This document shows positions 1 to 5,141 of a stretch of 5,141 nt of DNA, in pieces. The notes under the pieces are model-generated. The model was not told where the DNA came from and made no database searches. It worked only from the letters and a program-made list of their open reading frames with translations. The translations under genes were made by a program, and so were the position numbers. How positions within the stretch are numbered: the stretch's first letter is position 1; every line of letters starts with the position of its first letter. This stretch comes from an uncultured Prevotellaceae bacterium (lineage in GTDB: Bacteria > Bacteroidota > Bacteroidia > Bacteroidales > Muribaculaceae): assembly GCA_946055125.1 (NCBI GenBank), contig CAMGFF010000187.1:1-5141 (forward strand), given 5' to 3'.

Positions 1-796
1 CCTGCGCCATGCGCTTGGTCTTCTGGTCGAGCCACGAGGAGTAGTTGCCCTTCCATGGAATACCCTCACCACGGTCGAGCTCAAGAATCCAGCCGGCCAC
101 ATGGTCGAGGAAGTAGCGGTCGTGGGTGATAGCAATCACCGTGCCAGCATATTGCTGGAGGTGCTGCTCGAGCCAGTCGATCGACTCGGCGTCGAGGTGG
201 TTGGTAGGCTCGTCGAGGAGGAGGATGTCGGGTTGCTGAAGCAAGAGGCGGCACAGAGCCACGCGGCGGCGCTCACCACCCGAGAGAGTGGCAATCTTCT
301 GGTCCTCGGGCGGACAGCGCAGCGCGTCCATGGCGCGCTCGAGCTTGTTGTCGATGTTCCAGGCATCGCAGGCGTCGAGCTTATCCTGAAGCTCGGCCTG
401 GCGGGAGATTAGTTTATCCATTTTTTCGGGGTCGTCGAGCACGTCGGGGTCGCCGAAGCTCTCGTTCACCTTGTCGAACTCGGCGATGAGGTCGAGCACA
501 TGCTGCATGCCCTCCTGCACCACCTCCTTCACGGTCTTGTCGGGGTCGAGCTTAGGCTCCTGCTCGAGGTATCCCACCGAATATCCGGGGGAGAACACCA
601 CTTCGCCCTGATATTGCTTCTCAATGCCGGCGATAATCTTGAGGAGCGTAGACTTACCTGCGCCGTTGAGACCGATGATGCCAATCTTGGCACCGTAGAA
701 GAAGGAAAGATAGATGTCCTTCAACACCTGTTTCTGCGGTGGATAGATTTTGCTCACACCCACCATCGAGAAAATCACTTTCTTGTCGTCAGCCAT
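1..796 (-). CDS. ettA: EttA, ABC-F energy-dependent translational throttle protein (N-terminal part)
   Basis: This is the first 265 residues of an ABC-F ATPase; the window edge removes the rest (the family is usually about 555-560 aa). EttA is a soluble ribosome-associated ATPase that binds the E site and gates entry into the elongation cycle according to ATP/ADP level. Visible in the first nucleotide-binding domain are Walker A GLNGAGKST (42-50), signature LSGGERRR (171-178), Walker B LLLLDEP with D195/E196, and the switch histidine H225 in THDRYFLD. The stretch from WILELDRGEG through NYSSWL (236-256) is typical of EttA and argues against Uup or antibiotic-resistance ABC-F proteins. The protein starts MADDKKVIF; no Shine-Dalgarno precedes the ATG, as is common in Bacteroidetes. 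There is no -7 promoter motif in the 84-bp gap to def, so the gene is probably co-transcribed with def. The C-terminal half cannot be judged here. Confidence 0.95.
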   Translation of the reverse strand, partial: MADDKKVIFSMVGVSKIYPPQKQVLKDIYLSFFYGAKIGIIGLNGAGKSTLLKIIAGIEKQYQGEVVFSPGYSVGYLEQEPKLDPDKTVKEVVQEGMQHVLDLIAEFDKVNESFGDPDVLDDPEKMDKLISRQAELQDKLDACDAWNIDNKLERAMDALRCPPEDQKIATLSGGERRRVALCRLLLQQPDILLLDEPTNHLDAESIDWLEQHLQQYAGTVIAITHDRYFLDHVAGWILELDRGEGIPWKGNYSSWLDQKTKRMAQ

Positions 797-842
797 AGTT
801 GTAGTAGAAATTTGTCTTGTTGTTACGTATAACCATCCCCCC

Positions 843-898
843 CTCTTACCTCTTACCTCTTACCTCTTACCCCTTACCCCTTACCTCTTACCTTTAAC
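843..898. repeat. 7-bp tandem repeat (CTCTTAC)n between def and ettA
   Basis: Eight contiguous 7-bp units lie head to tail. Four perfect CTCTTAC copies (843-870) are followed by CCCTTAC twice (871-884), CTCTTAC (885-891) and a degenerate CTTTAAC (892-898). Read on the coding (minus) strand, the unit is GTAAGAG. The array is flanked at 837-843 by a run of seven C. It overlaps the 3' end of def, giving that protein its final residues and its TAA stop (881-883), and it fills most of the def-ettA spacer. Perfect copies at one end and decayed copies at the other are what slippage followed by point mutation would leave. Confidence 0.9.
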
Positions 899-1453
899 CT
901 CAGCGCCCTTTGTGCGGTAGTCGCAGTGCACCTTTCCGCGGACAATGTTGTTGAGCTTGCTCTTGATTAGCTGCTTGCGGATTGGGGAGATGTGGTCGAT
1001 GAACACCTTGCCCTGTAGGTGGTCGCACTCGTGCTGCATTACTCGGGCGAGATAGCCCTCAATCACCTCATCGTGCTCGGTAAAGTTCTCGTCGAGCCAC
1101 TTGATGCGGATTTTCTCGGTGCGAGTCACGCCCTCGTAGATTCCGGGCAGGCTGAGGCAGCCCTCGTCGCGCGAGAGGCGCTTGCCATCGTCGAGCACGG
1201 TAATCTCGGGGTTGATAAGCACATACTTAGCCTCTTCGAGCTCGGGAAAAGAATCCTTGAGGACCGAAGCGTCGATATACACAATGCGGGCGCTCACACC
1301 CACCTGCGGGGCGGCGATGCCAATGCCCTCGGAGGCATACATCGTGGCCTTCATATTCTCGATGAGAGAGCCGAGCCCCTCATAATCGGGGGTTACGGTA
1401 TCGGCCACACGGCGAAGCACCGGCTGGCCATAAAGATAAATCGGTAGTATCAT
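881..1453 (-). CDS. def: Peptide deformylase
   Basis: A metalloenzyme of 190 aa that removes the N-formyl group from the initiator methionine of nascent proteins at the ribosomal exit. All three deformylase motifs are intact: motif 1 GIGIAAPQVG (43-52), motif 2 EGCLS (97-101, metal ligand Cys99) and motif 3 HECDH (141-145, ligands His141 and His145, catalytic Glu142). The start at 1453 gives MILPIYLYGQPVLR, the usual N terminus of Bacteroidales deformylases. An ATG further upstream at 1528 would add 25 unrelated residues and overlap ruvX by 35 bp, so it was not used. The gene lies 40 bp after ruvX, probably in one transcript; a GGAG at 1473-1476 is too far from the ATG to be a normal ribosome binding site. 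The last residues, about VKGKR and the stop, are encoded by a 7-bp tandem repeat, so the C-terminal tail is probably not conserved. Confidence 0.96.
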   Translation of the reverse strand: MILPIYLYGQPVLRRVADTVTPDYEGLGSLIENMKATMYASEGIGIAAPQVGVSARIVYIDASVLKDSFPELEEAKYVLINPEITVLDDGKRLSRDEGCLSLPGIYEGVTRTEKIRIKWLDENFTEHDEVIEGYLARVMQHECDHLQGKVFIDHISPIRKQLIKSKLNNIVRGKVHCDYRTKGAEVKGKR

Positions 1454-1493
1454 TGAATTAAAAAAGTAGTTTCTCCAGTTAAAAACATTGCCT

Positions 1494-1916
1494 TTATAGG
1501 CCGGTGGTGCTGCTTGCGAGGTAATCATTGAGGATTATCGCGGCGGCAATGGCATCGACCACCTCCTTGTTGCGGCGGTCGTGCTTCTTCATGCCGCCGT
1601 CGAGCATGGCACGGTGTGCGAGCGTGGAGGTGAAACGCTCGTCCCACATCACCACGGGCATCGTGGGCATCACCTTGCGCAGGCGGTTGAGGAACGGCTC
1701 AAGCCACTTCATGCTCTCCGATGGCTCGCCATTGAGCTGCCGAGGCAAGCCCACCACGATTTTGTCCACCTGCTCGCGCCCGGTGTAGGCCTGCAAGTAG
1801 TCGATAAGCGTGTGTGTGGCCACGGTGGTCAGCCCATTGGCCACAATCTGCAGGGGGTCGGTCACAGCTATGCCGCTGCGCTTGCGCCCGAAGTCGATTG
1901 CCAGAATACGTCCCAT
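1494..1916 (-). CDS. ruvX: RuvX/YqgF family pre-16S rRNA nuclease
   Basis: A 140-aa protein with an RNase H-like fold. The YqgF family was first called a putative Holliday junction resolvase; in E. coli it takes part in maturing the 5' end of 16S rRNA. The sequence shows the first acidic motif AIDFGRKRSGIAVTD (6-20, Asp8), the VVGLPRQLNGEPSE loop (54-67), WDERFTS (91-97, Glu93) and the C-terminal acidic residue Asp121 in NKEVVDAIAAAIIL. Length and motifs fit an intact family member. The start is well fixed: an in-frame TAA lies four codons upstream (1926-1928) and the next internal Met is residue 69. It is the first gene of the ruvX-def-ettA group and follows a 507-bp spacer that holds candidate promoters and hairpins. 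The molecular activity comes from family knowledge and is not shown by the sequence alone. Confidence 0.94.
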   Translation of the reverse strand: MGRILAIDFGRKRSGIAVTDPLQIVANGLTTVATHTLIDYLQAYTGREQVDKIVVGLPRQLNGEPSESMKWLEPFLNRLRKVMPTMPVVMWDERFTSTLAHRAMLDGGMKKHDRRNKEVVDAIAAAIILNDYLASSTTGL

Positions 1917-1920
1917 AATG

Positions 1921-1928
1921 CAAAATTA
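1921..1928 (-). promoter_or_regulatory. Bacteroidetes -7-like element next to the ruvX start
   Basis: On the minus strand this reads TAATTTTG, an exact match to TAnnTTTG. Only 4 nt (CATT) separate it from the ruvX ATG, so a transcript from here would start at or just inside the start codon and have no leader. No TTTG or TTG lies 19-21 bp upstream, so it may be a chance match in AT-rich DNA. Confidence 0.3.
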
Positions 1929-2008
1929 CACATAATCCACGAGATATTCAGCCACTTGCGGCGAAAAAACGCTCAACGTGACATTTTTTTTGGGAAAACA
2001 GTGGGAAA

Positions 2009-2060
2009 TCGCACAAAATGAGGGTGTGCGACCAAGCATTGTTGGACTATTCGCACACCC
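2009..2060 (-). promoter_or_regulatory. Alternative-hairpin element in the putative ruvX leader
   Basis: On the minus strand, segment A GGGTGTGCGA (2060-2051) is perfectly complementary over 10 bp to segment B TCGCACACCC (2031-2022). The 19-nt interval adds a 4-bp CCAA/TTGG extension. A third segment C, TGTGCGA (2015-2009), repeats part of A and can pair with the first seven bases of B around a 9-nt loop. A:B and B:C therefore exclude each other. Neither hairpin is followed by a clean T run, so this is not a standard terminator. It could be a leader RNA switch, a set of operator half-sites, or a repeat relic; the sequence does not decide. Confidence 0.45.
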
Positions 2061-2147
2061 CGAAGCACTACCACAAAATTAATTTTTTATCAGTATCAAG
2101 AATTTCTAAAGCAATATAACAGACTCTGTGTGGAATCAATGCTCACC

Positions 2148-2182
2148 ATGGCGCTTGCCCGCGCAATGCACGGCTGCGCCAT
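2148..2182. repeat. 7-bp inverted repeat ATGGCGC / GCGCCAT
   Basis: The arms are at 2148-2154 and 2176-2182, perfectly complementary around a 21-nt GC-rich interval. On the minus strand the hairpin would lie at the very 5' end of a transcript starting from the -7 element at 2190-2197. The role is unknown. It is not followed by a T run, so it is unlikely to be a terminator. Confidence 0.4.
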
Positions 2183-2189
2183 TTCGTTG

Positions 2190-2221
2190 CAAATATAGGA
2201 ATTAAAAGAATAGTATGCAAT
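2190..2221 (-). promoter_or_regulatory. Candidate promoter for the ruvX-def-ettA group
   Basis: On the minus strand the -7 element is TATATTTG (2197-2190), an exact TAnnTTTG match, and a -33 ATTG lies at 2221-2218. The spacer of 20 bp is what Bacteroidetes sigma-ABfr promoters show. The predicted start is near 2184, which gives ruvX a leader of about 270 nt carrying the hairpins at 2148-2182 and 2009-2060. A run of eight C (2227-2234, G on the transcribed-sense strand) lies just upstream of the -33 element. This is the best of the three candidates in the spacer. Confidence 0.5.
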
Positions 2222-2322
2222 ATTTACCCCCCCCGAATTAATTTTTCTTAACCTTTGATTAAAGGCCGTTCATCGTACCCTGGAGGCCATTTCCTGACAC
2301 CAAACAGCAAAAAAAGGCGACT

Positions 2323-2359
2323 AAAAAGCTTGGGAACGCACCTATGTACGCTCCCAAGC
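2323..2359 (-). terminator. Rho-independent terminator of the family 3 glycoside hydrolase gene
   Basis: On the minus strand GCTTGGGAGCGTAC (2359-2346) pairs with GTGCGTTCCCAAGC (2341-2328). This makes a 14-bp stem with two G-U wobbles and a 4-nt ATAG loop, followed directly by five T (2327-2323). It starts 64 nt after the stop codon of the hydrolase gene. The T run lies on the minus-strand side only, so it should end leftward transcription and separate this gene from ruvX. Confidence 0.88.
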
Positions 2360-2423
2360 ATTATTCACAGCGATTAAAAGAATTTATCGCTTCTTTTCAA
2401 TTTTTAGCTTATTTACACATTTT

Positions 2424-4721
2424 TTATTTTAGCTCAAAATCCACCGAGGAGCGCACATCGTCGGCGGCAGCGGCAATGTGGGCAGTGAACACACCCGGCT
2501 CGGCCACCCACTTGTGGGCAGTGGCGTCGAAGAAGCTGAGAGCCTGCTTTGCGATGGTGAACTTCACCGTCTTGGTCTCGCCGGGAGCGAGCGACACTTT
2601 CTCAAATCCCTTGAGTTCCTTGGTGGGACGGTCGACGGTGCACTTCTTGTCGGTTATATAGAGCTGCACCACCTCGGCGCCGGCGCGCGAGCCGGTGTTG
2701 GTGACATCGATGCTCACAGTGAGCGAGCCGTCGGCGTTGATGGTCTTGGCCGAAGCCGTGGCCTTGCCATACTTGAACGTGGTGTAGCTCAGGCCGTGGC
2801 CGAAGGCGAAGAGCGGACGAATCTTCTTGGTGTCGTACCAGCGGTAGCCCACATATATCCCCTCGGTGTATTTCTCATCGAGAATAGGCGAGCCATCGCC
2901 GCGCGGCACGCCGGGATACTGGTTCACATCGCCCGAGGCATGAGCGGGCGAGTCGGAGAGCTTCACCGGGAAAGTCATGGGCAGCTTGCCCGAGGGGTTC
3001 ACCTCGCCGAAGAGCACATCGGCAATGGCATGGCCGGCCTCGGAGCCTATGAACCAGGCCTGGACGATGGCCGGCACCTTTTTCACCCAAGGCATGGCCA
3101 CGGCGTTACCCGACACGTTGACCACCACAAGGTTCTTGCTGACGGCGGCAAGAGCCTCAATCACGCGGTCCTGGCCGTAGGGAAGCTCCAGGCCTGCGCG
3201 GTCGCTGTCCTCGCAGTCCTGATGAGCCGACTTGTTGAGACCGCCCACGAAGATCACATAGTCGGCAGCACGAGCAGCCTCCACAGCCTCGGCGATAAGA
3301 GCCTCGGGAGTGCGGTCGTCATTTAGGTTCTGGCCTGTGACCACACCATTATACTCACCGGAGGGGTCGCCCACATAACCGCGGGCATACACCACCTCGG
3401 CGCGGCCGGCCACAGCCTCACGTATACCGTCGAGAGGCGAGATCTCGCGCTGCACCTTGAGCGAGGAGCTGCCGCCGCCCACGGTCATCATCTTAATTGC
3501 ATTCTCACCCACCACGAGGATTTTCTTCGAGGCCTCGTCGACGTTGATGGGCAGAGTGTTGTTCTTGTTCTGGAGCAGCACTATTCCCTCGGCACCAATG
3601 CGGCGGGCAGCCTGGTAGTGCTCGTCGCTGCACAGTGAGCCCCAGGGGCGGCGGCGATTCATCTCGGTGCGGAAGATCAGCCGCAGCACTCGGCGCACCT
3701 TGTCGTTGAGCACCTCCTCGCTTGCCTTGCCGCTGCGCAGAGCGTTGAGATAGGGATTGGCGAGATAGTAGTTGTCGTAGGCGTTGCTCACGCCGTTGGT
3801 GAGGCCGTCGGTCCAGCTGCCAAACTCCATGTCGAGGCCATTGGTGATTGCCTGCGGCGTTTCGTGCACGCCGCCCCAGTCGCTCACCACAGCGCCGTCG
3901 AAGCCCCACTCACCCTTCAGGATGTCGAGGAGCAGGTACTTGTTGGTGCATGCGTGCTGGTCCTTGTAGCGGTTGTAGGCAGCCATGATAGTCCAGGCTC
4001 CACCCTCCTGCACGGCAGCCTTGAAGGCCGGGAGGTAGATTTCATAGAGGGTGCGGTCGTCGACAATCACATTGGTGGTGTGGCGGTTGATTTCCTGGTT
4101 GTTGAGGGCATAGTGCTTCACGCAGGCAGCCACGCCGTTGCTCTGCACGCCCTGCACATAGGGCACCACCATCTCGGCGGCGAGATAAGGGTCCTCGCCC
4201 ATATACTCAAAGTTGCGGCCATTGAGCGGGGTGCGGTAGATGTTCACGCCCGGGCCCAGGATAACGGTCTTGTTGCGATAACGAGCCTCTTCACCAATTG
4301 AGATACCATAGAGCAGCGAAGCCTCCCTGTTCCACGAGGCCGCGAGGCATGTGAGAGCCGGGAAAGCCACACAGGAGTCGTTGGTCCAGCCAGCCTGGTC
4401 CCACTCGTCCCACTTCACCTCAGGGCGAATACCGTGAGGGCCATCGGTCATCCACACCTCGGGAATGCCCAGGCGCTTCACACCCGGGGAGCAGAACTTC
4501 GACTGAGCATGGCACACGGCCACCTTCTCCTCGAGAGTCATGCGGCTGAGGGCATCCTCCACCCGCTCCTCAATGGGCTTGCGGTCGTTGAGATACACGG
4601 GAACCTGGCTGGAAGCCACAGGTTGCTTGGGAGGACGGGCGTGGAAGCCCTGCGCCGAGGTCTCGGCCGCAACACTCAGCAAGCCCAGAAGGAGGGCTGC
4701 TGAAAAAGCTAATTTCTTCAT
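2424..4721 (-). CDS. Family 3 glycoside hydrolase, periplasmic beta-glucosidase-like
   Basis: A complete 765-aa secreted enzyme. Residues 1-23 form a signal peptide (KK, a hydrophobic core, then TSA before Gln24) with no lipobox Cys, so a periplasmic location is likely. The order is that of BglX-type enzymes: a TIM barrel (about 50-350), an alpha/beta sandwich domain (about 375-645) and a C-terminal fibronectin III-like domain (about 680-750). Key sites are TDGPHG (92-97), GRNFEYMGEDP (168-178), substrate-binding KH (202-203), the nucleophile Asp281 in VVSDWGG, and GHGLSYTTF (641-649). Glu504 in EDSDR aligns with the usual E-x-x-D-R acid/base motif; this is an inference. Such enzymes remove terminal beta-linked glucose, or sometimes xylose, from oligosaccharides; the exact sugar cannot be read here. 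The gene stands alone, with its own promoter and terminator and no SusC/D pair. The start is supported by the signal peptide; no Shine-Dalgarno is seen. Confidence 0.93.
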   Translation of the reverse strand: MKKLAFSAALLLGLLSVAAETSAQGFHARPPKQPVASSQVPVYLNDRKPIEERVEDALSRMTLEEKVAVCHAQSKFCSPGVKRLGIPEVWMTDGPHGIRPEVKWDEWDQAGWTNDSCVAFPALTCLAASWNREASLLYGISIGEEARYRNKTVILGPGVNIYRTPLNGRNFEYMGEDPYLAAEMVVPYVQGVQSNGVAACVKHYALNNQEINRHTTNVIVDDRTLYEIYLPAFKAAVQEGGAWTIMAAYNRYKDQHACTNKYLLLDILKGEWGFDGAVVSDWGGVHETPQAITNGLDMEFGSWTDGLTNGVSNAYDNYYLANPYLNALRSGKASEEVLNDKVRRVLRLIFRTEMNRRRPWGSLCSDEHYQAARRIGAEGIVLLQNKNNTLPINVDEASKKILVVGENAIKMMTVGGGSSSLKVQREISPLDGIREAVAGRAEVVYARGYVGDPSGEYNGVVTGQNLNDDRTPEALIAEAVEAARAADYVIFVGGLNKSAHQDCEDSDRAGLELPYGQDRVIEALAAVSKNLVVVNVSGNAVAMPWVKKVPAIVQAWFIGSEAGHAIADVLFGEVNPSGKLPMTFPVKLSDSPAHASGDVNQYPGVPRGDGSPILDEKYTEGIYVGYRWYDTKKIRPLFAFGHGLSYTTFKYGKATASAKTINADGSLTVSIDVTNTGSRAGAEVVQLYITDKKCTVDRPTKELKGFEKVSLAPGETKTVKFTIAKQALSFFDATAHKWVAEPGVFTAHIAAAADDVRSSVDFELK

Positions 4722-4776
4722 GCTTTTGAAAAAAGTTTAAGTTAATGAAGGGTTTATTACTCTGTATGGTAAATTG

Positions 4777-4794
4777 GTCGTCGTTGTCGTCGTT
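4777..4794. repeat. Two tandem 9-bp copies of GTCGTCGTT in the hydrolase leader
   Basis: GTCGTCGTT occurs twice in direct succession (4777-4785, 4786-4794); on the transcribed-sense strand this is AACGACGAC. It lies in the untranslated leader of the glycoside hydrolase gene, 56-73 nt before its ATG. The role is unknown and may be none. Confidence 0.55.
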
Positions 4795-4840
4795 TGTGTA
4801 GTCACACCGCCATCGTGCGTGGGCAGCGCGATTGTGAGTG

Positions 4841-4872
4841 CAAAAGTAGGCATTTTCCCGAAAAATAACAAG
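4841..4872 (-). promoter_or_regulatory. Promoter of the family 3 glycoside hydrolase gene
   Basis: On the minus strand the -7 element is TACTTTTG (4848-4841), matching TAnnTTTG, and a -33 CTTG lies at 4872-4869, with a 20-bp spacer. Both elements and their spacing fit the Bacteroidetes housekeeping promoter. Transcription should start near 4835, leaving a leader of about 113 nt before the ATG at 4721. A short palindrome TGTG-TAGT-CACA (4795-4806) lies inside that leader and could be an operator, but this is weak evidence. Confidence 0.72.
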
Positions 4873-5141
4873 CAAAGCAAGCACACAAATTATCAAAACA
4901 TAGCCAATGAGCCATGATGTTGGGGAAATTTTGCAGTGGTTTGTGGTGATAAATGGATAATTATAGCCATGTTTGCCGACAAATAGTATCTAACCAAAAT
5001 CATAATGAGCTACGATAGAACCCAACCTATCGCGCCTCCACGAGGAGGGGCGCGGCATGGGTCCTTTGTCGGGTGGAAAGTGACTTTTTAGTGGAGGCCG
5101 CGGGGCTGAGCCGGGGTATCGTTGCGGGAAAAAATGGTGCG
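4873..5141. other. Intergenic region right of the hydrolase promoter; no gene recognised
   Basis: No convincing coding sequence, tRNA or rRNA was seen here on either strand. The left part is AT-rich; from about 5031 it becomes GC-rich. Minus-strand frames entering from the right edge stay open only briefly and give low-complexity Pro/Arg/Ser-rich translations, so they are probably not the end of a neighbouring gene, although that cannot be excluded. The notable content is a cluster of overlapping inverted repeats at 5013-5062. Confidence 0.5.
5013..5062. repeat. Overlapping GC-rich inverted repeats
   Basis: CGATAG (5013-5018) pairs with CTATCG (5027-5032) around an 8-nt loop. CGCGCCTCC (5031-5039) pairs with GGAGG-GG-CGCG (5044-5054) around an ACGA loop, with a 2-nt GG bulge. 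ACCCA (5020-5024) can also pair with TGGGT (5058-5062) as an outer stem. The first two share bases 5031-5032, and the outer ACCCA lies in the loop of the first. No T run follows on either strand, so this is not a standard terminator. It may be a structured RNA segment downstream of a gene beyond the right edge, or a dispersed repeat. Confidence 0.45.

Larger units (their letters stand above)
1917..2322. other. Intergenic region upstream of ruvX without a supported gene
   Basis: About 400 bp lie between the ruvX start and the terminator of the glycoside hydrolase gene. No convincing protein-coding gene is present on either strand. The stretch holds three matches to the Bacteroidetes -7 motif reading toward ruvX (1921-1928, 2074-2081, 2190-2197), a group of TGTGCGA inverted and direct repeats (2009-2060), a second inverted repeat (2148-2182), runs of eight T (1984-1991) and eight C (2227-2234), and two TGGGAAA copies 11 bp apart (1991-1997 and 2002-2008). 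It most plausibly acts as the promoter and 5' leader region of the ruvX-def-ettA group. Confidence 0.6.

Noticed and set aside
843..898. CRISPR-like array
   Set aside because: The units are 7 bp and directly abutting with no spacers, so this is a simple tandem repeat.
1019..1447. Plus-strand open frame of 142 aa opposite def
   Set aside because: It is antisense to an intact peptide deformylase with all three motifs; the translation has no recognisable domain.
1454..1528. N-terminal extension of peptide deformylase from the ATG at 1528
   Set aside because: The 25 extra residues are not part of the deformylase family and would overlap the end of ruvX. The internal Met at 1453 starts the conserved MILPIY sequence.
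2022..2060. Intrinsic terminator formed by the GGGTGTGCGA/TCGCACACCC hairpin
   Set aside because: The stem is strong, but neither strand has a T run right after it (TCATTTT on the minus strand, CGAAGC on the plus strand). It is listed as a possible regulatory structure instead.
2074..2081. Third TAnnTTTG match as a promoter for ruvX
   Set aside because: The -7 word TAATTTTG is exact, but there is no TTG at the right distance upstream, so it is weaker than the candidate at 2190-2221.
2478..3326. Long plus-strand open frame of 282 aa opposite the hydrolase gene
   Set aside because: It lies wholly antisense to a well-supported enzyme. Its His/Gly/Ala/Val-rich translation matches no family and is what the codon usage of the GC-rich gene produces on the other strand.
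4570..4896. Minus-strand open frame of 108 aa across the hydrolase start
   Set aside because: It overlaps the signal-peptide region in another frame and spans the predicted promoter and leader; its sequence is low in features.
5020..5090. tRNA or 3' end of a neighbouring gene on the minus strand
   Set aside because: No T-loop consensus or cloverleaf was found, and the open minus-strand frames translate to short low-complexity sequence.
5134..5141. ATG near the right edge on the plus strand as a gene start
   Set aside because: Only eight bases remain, with no visible promoter motif or other support, so nothing can be claimed.

Overview
The window looks like a chromosomal segment of a Bacteroidales bacterium, possibly Muribaculaceae, Prevotellaceae or Rikenellaceae; the genus cannot be fixed from the sequence. 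The evidence is fairly GC-rich coding sequence separated by AT-rich spacers, Bacteroidetes-type promoter elements (-7 TAnnTTTG with a -33 TTG about 20 bp upstream), start codons without a Shine-Dalgarno sequence, and protein sequences that resemble Bacteroidales homologues. All four genes lie on the minus strand, so they read from right to left.

Right part (2323-5141): a secreted family 3 glycoside hydrolase of 765 aa, of the periplasmic beta-glucosidase (BglX-like) type. It has a clear promoter near 4841-4872, a leader of about 113 nt, and a strong intrinsic terminator (2323-2359). It appears to be a single-gene unit. No SusC/SusD, regulator or transporter is visible beside it. The roughly 270 bp to its right hold no recognisable gene, only GC-rich inverted repeats.

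Left part (1-2221): a housekeeping group read in the order ruvX (YqgF, 16S rRNA 5'-end maturation nuclease family), def (peptide deformylase) and ettA (ABC-F translation factor, cut by the left window edge). The gaps of 40 and 84 bp and the shared direction suggest one operon. All three act in ribosome maturation or early translation: rRNA processing, removal of the formyl group from nascent chains, and energy-dependent gating of the first elongation steps.

No new multi-gene system, mobile element, CRISPR array or RNA gene was found. The parts worth a second look are non-coding. (a) A 7-bp tandem repeat lies between def and ettA and supplies the last codons and the stop of def. (b) The 507-bp spacer upstream of ruvX holds a good promoter match and three copies of TGTGCGA, arranged so that two mutually exclusive hairpins could form. 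(c) A -7-like element sits only 4 nt from the ruvX start codon, which raises the possibility of a leaderless transcript.
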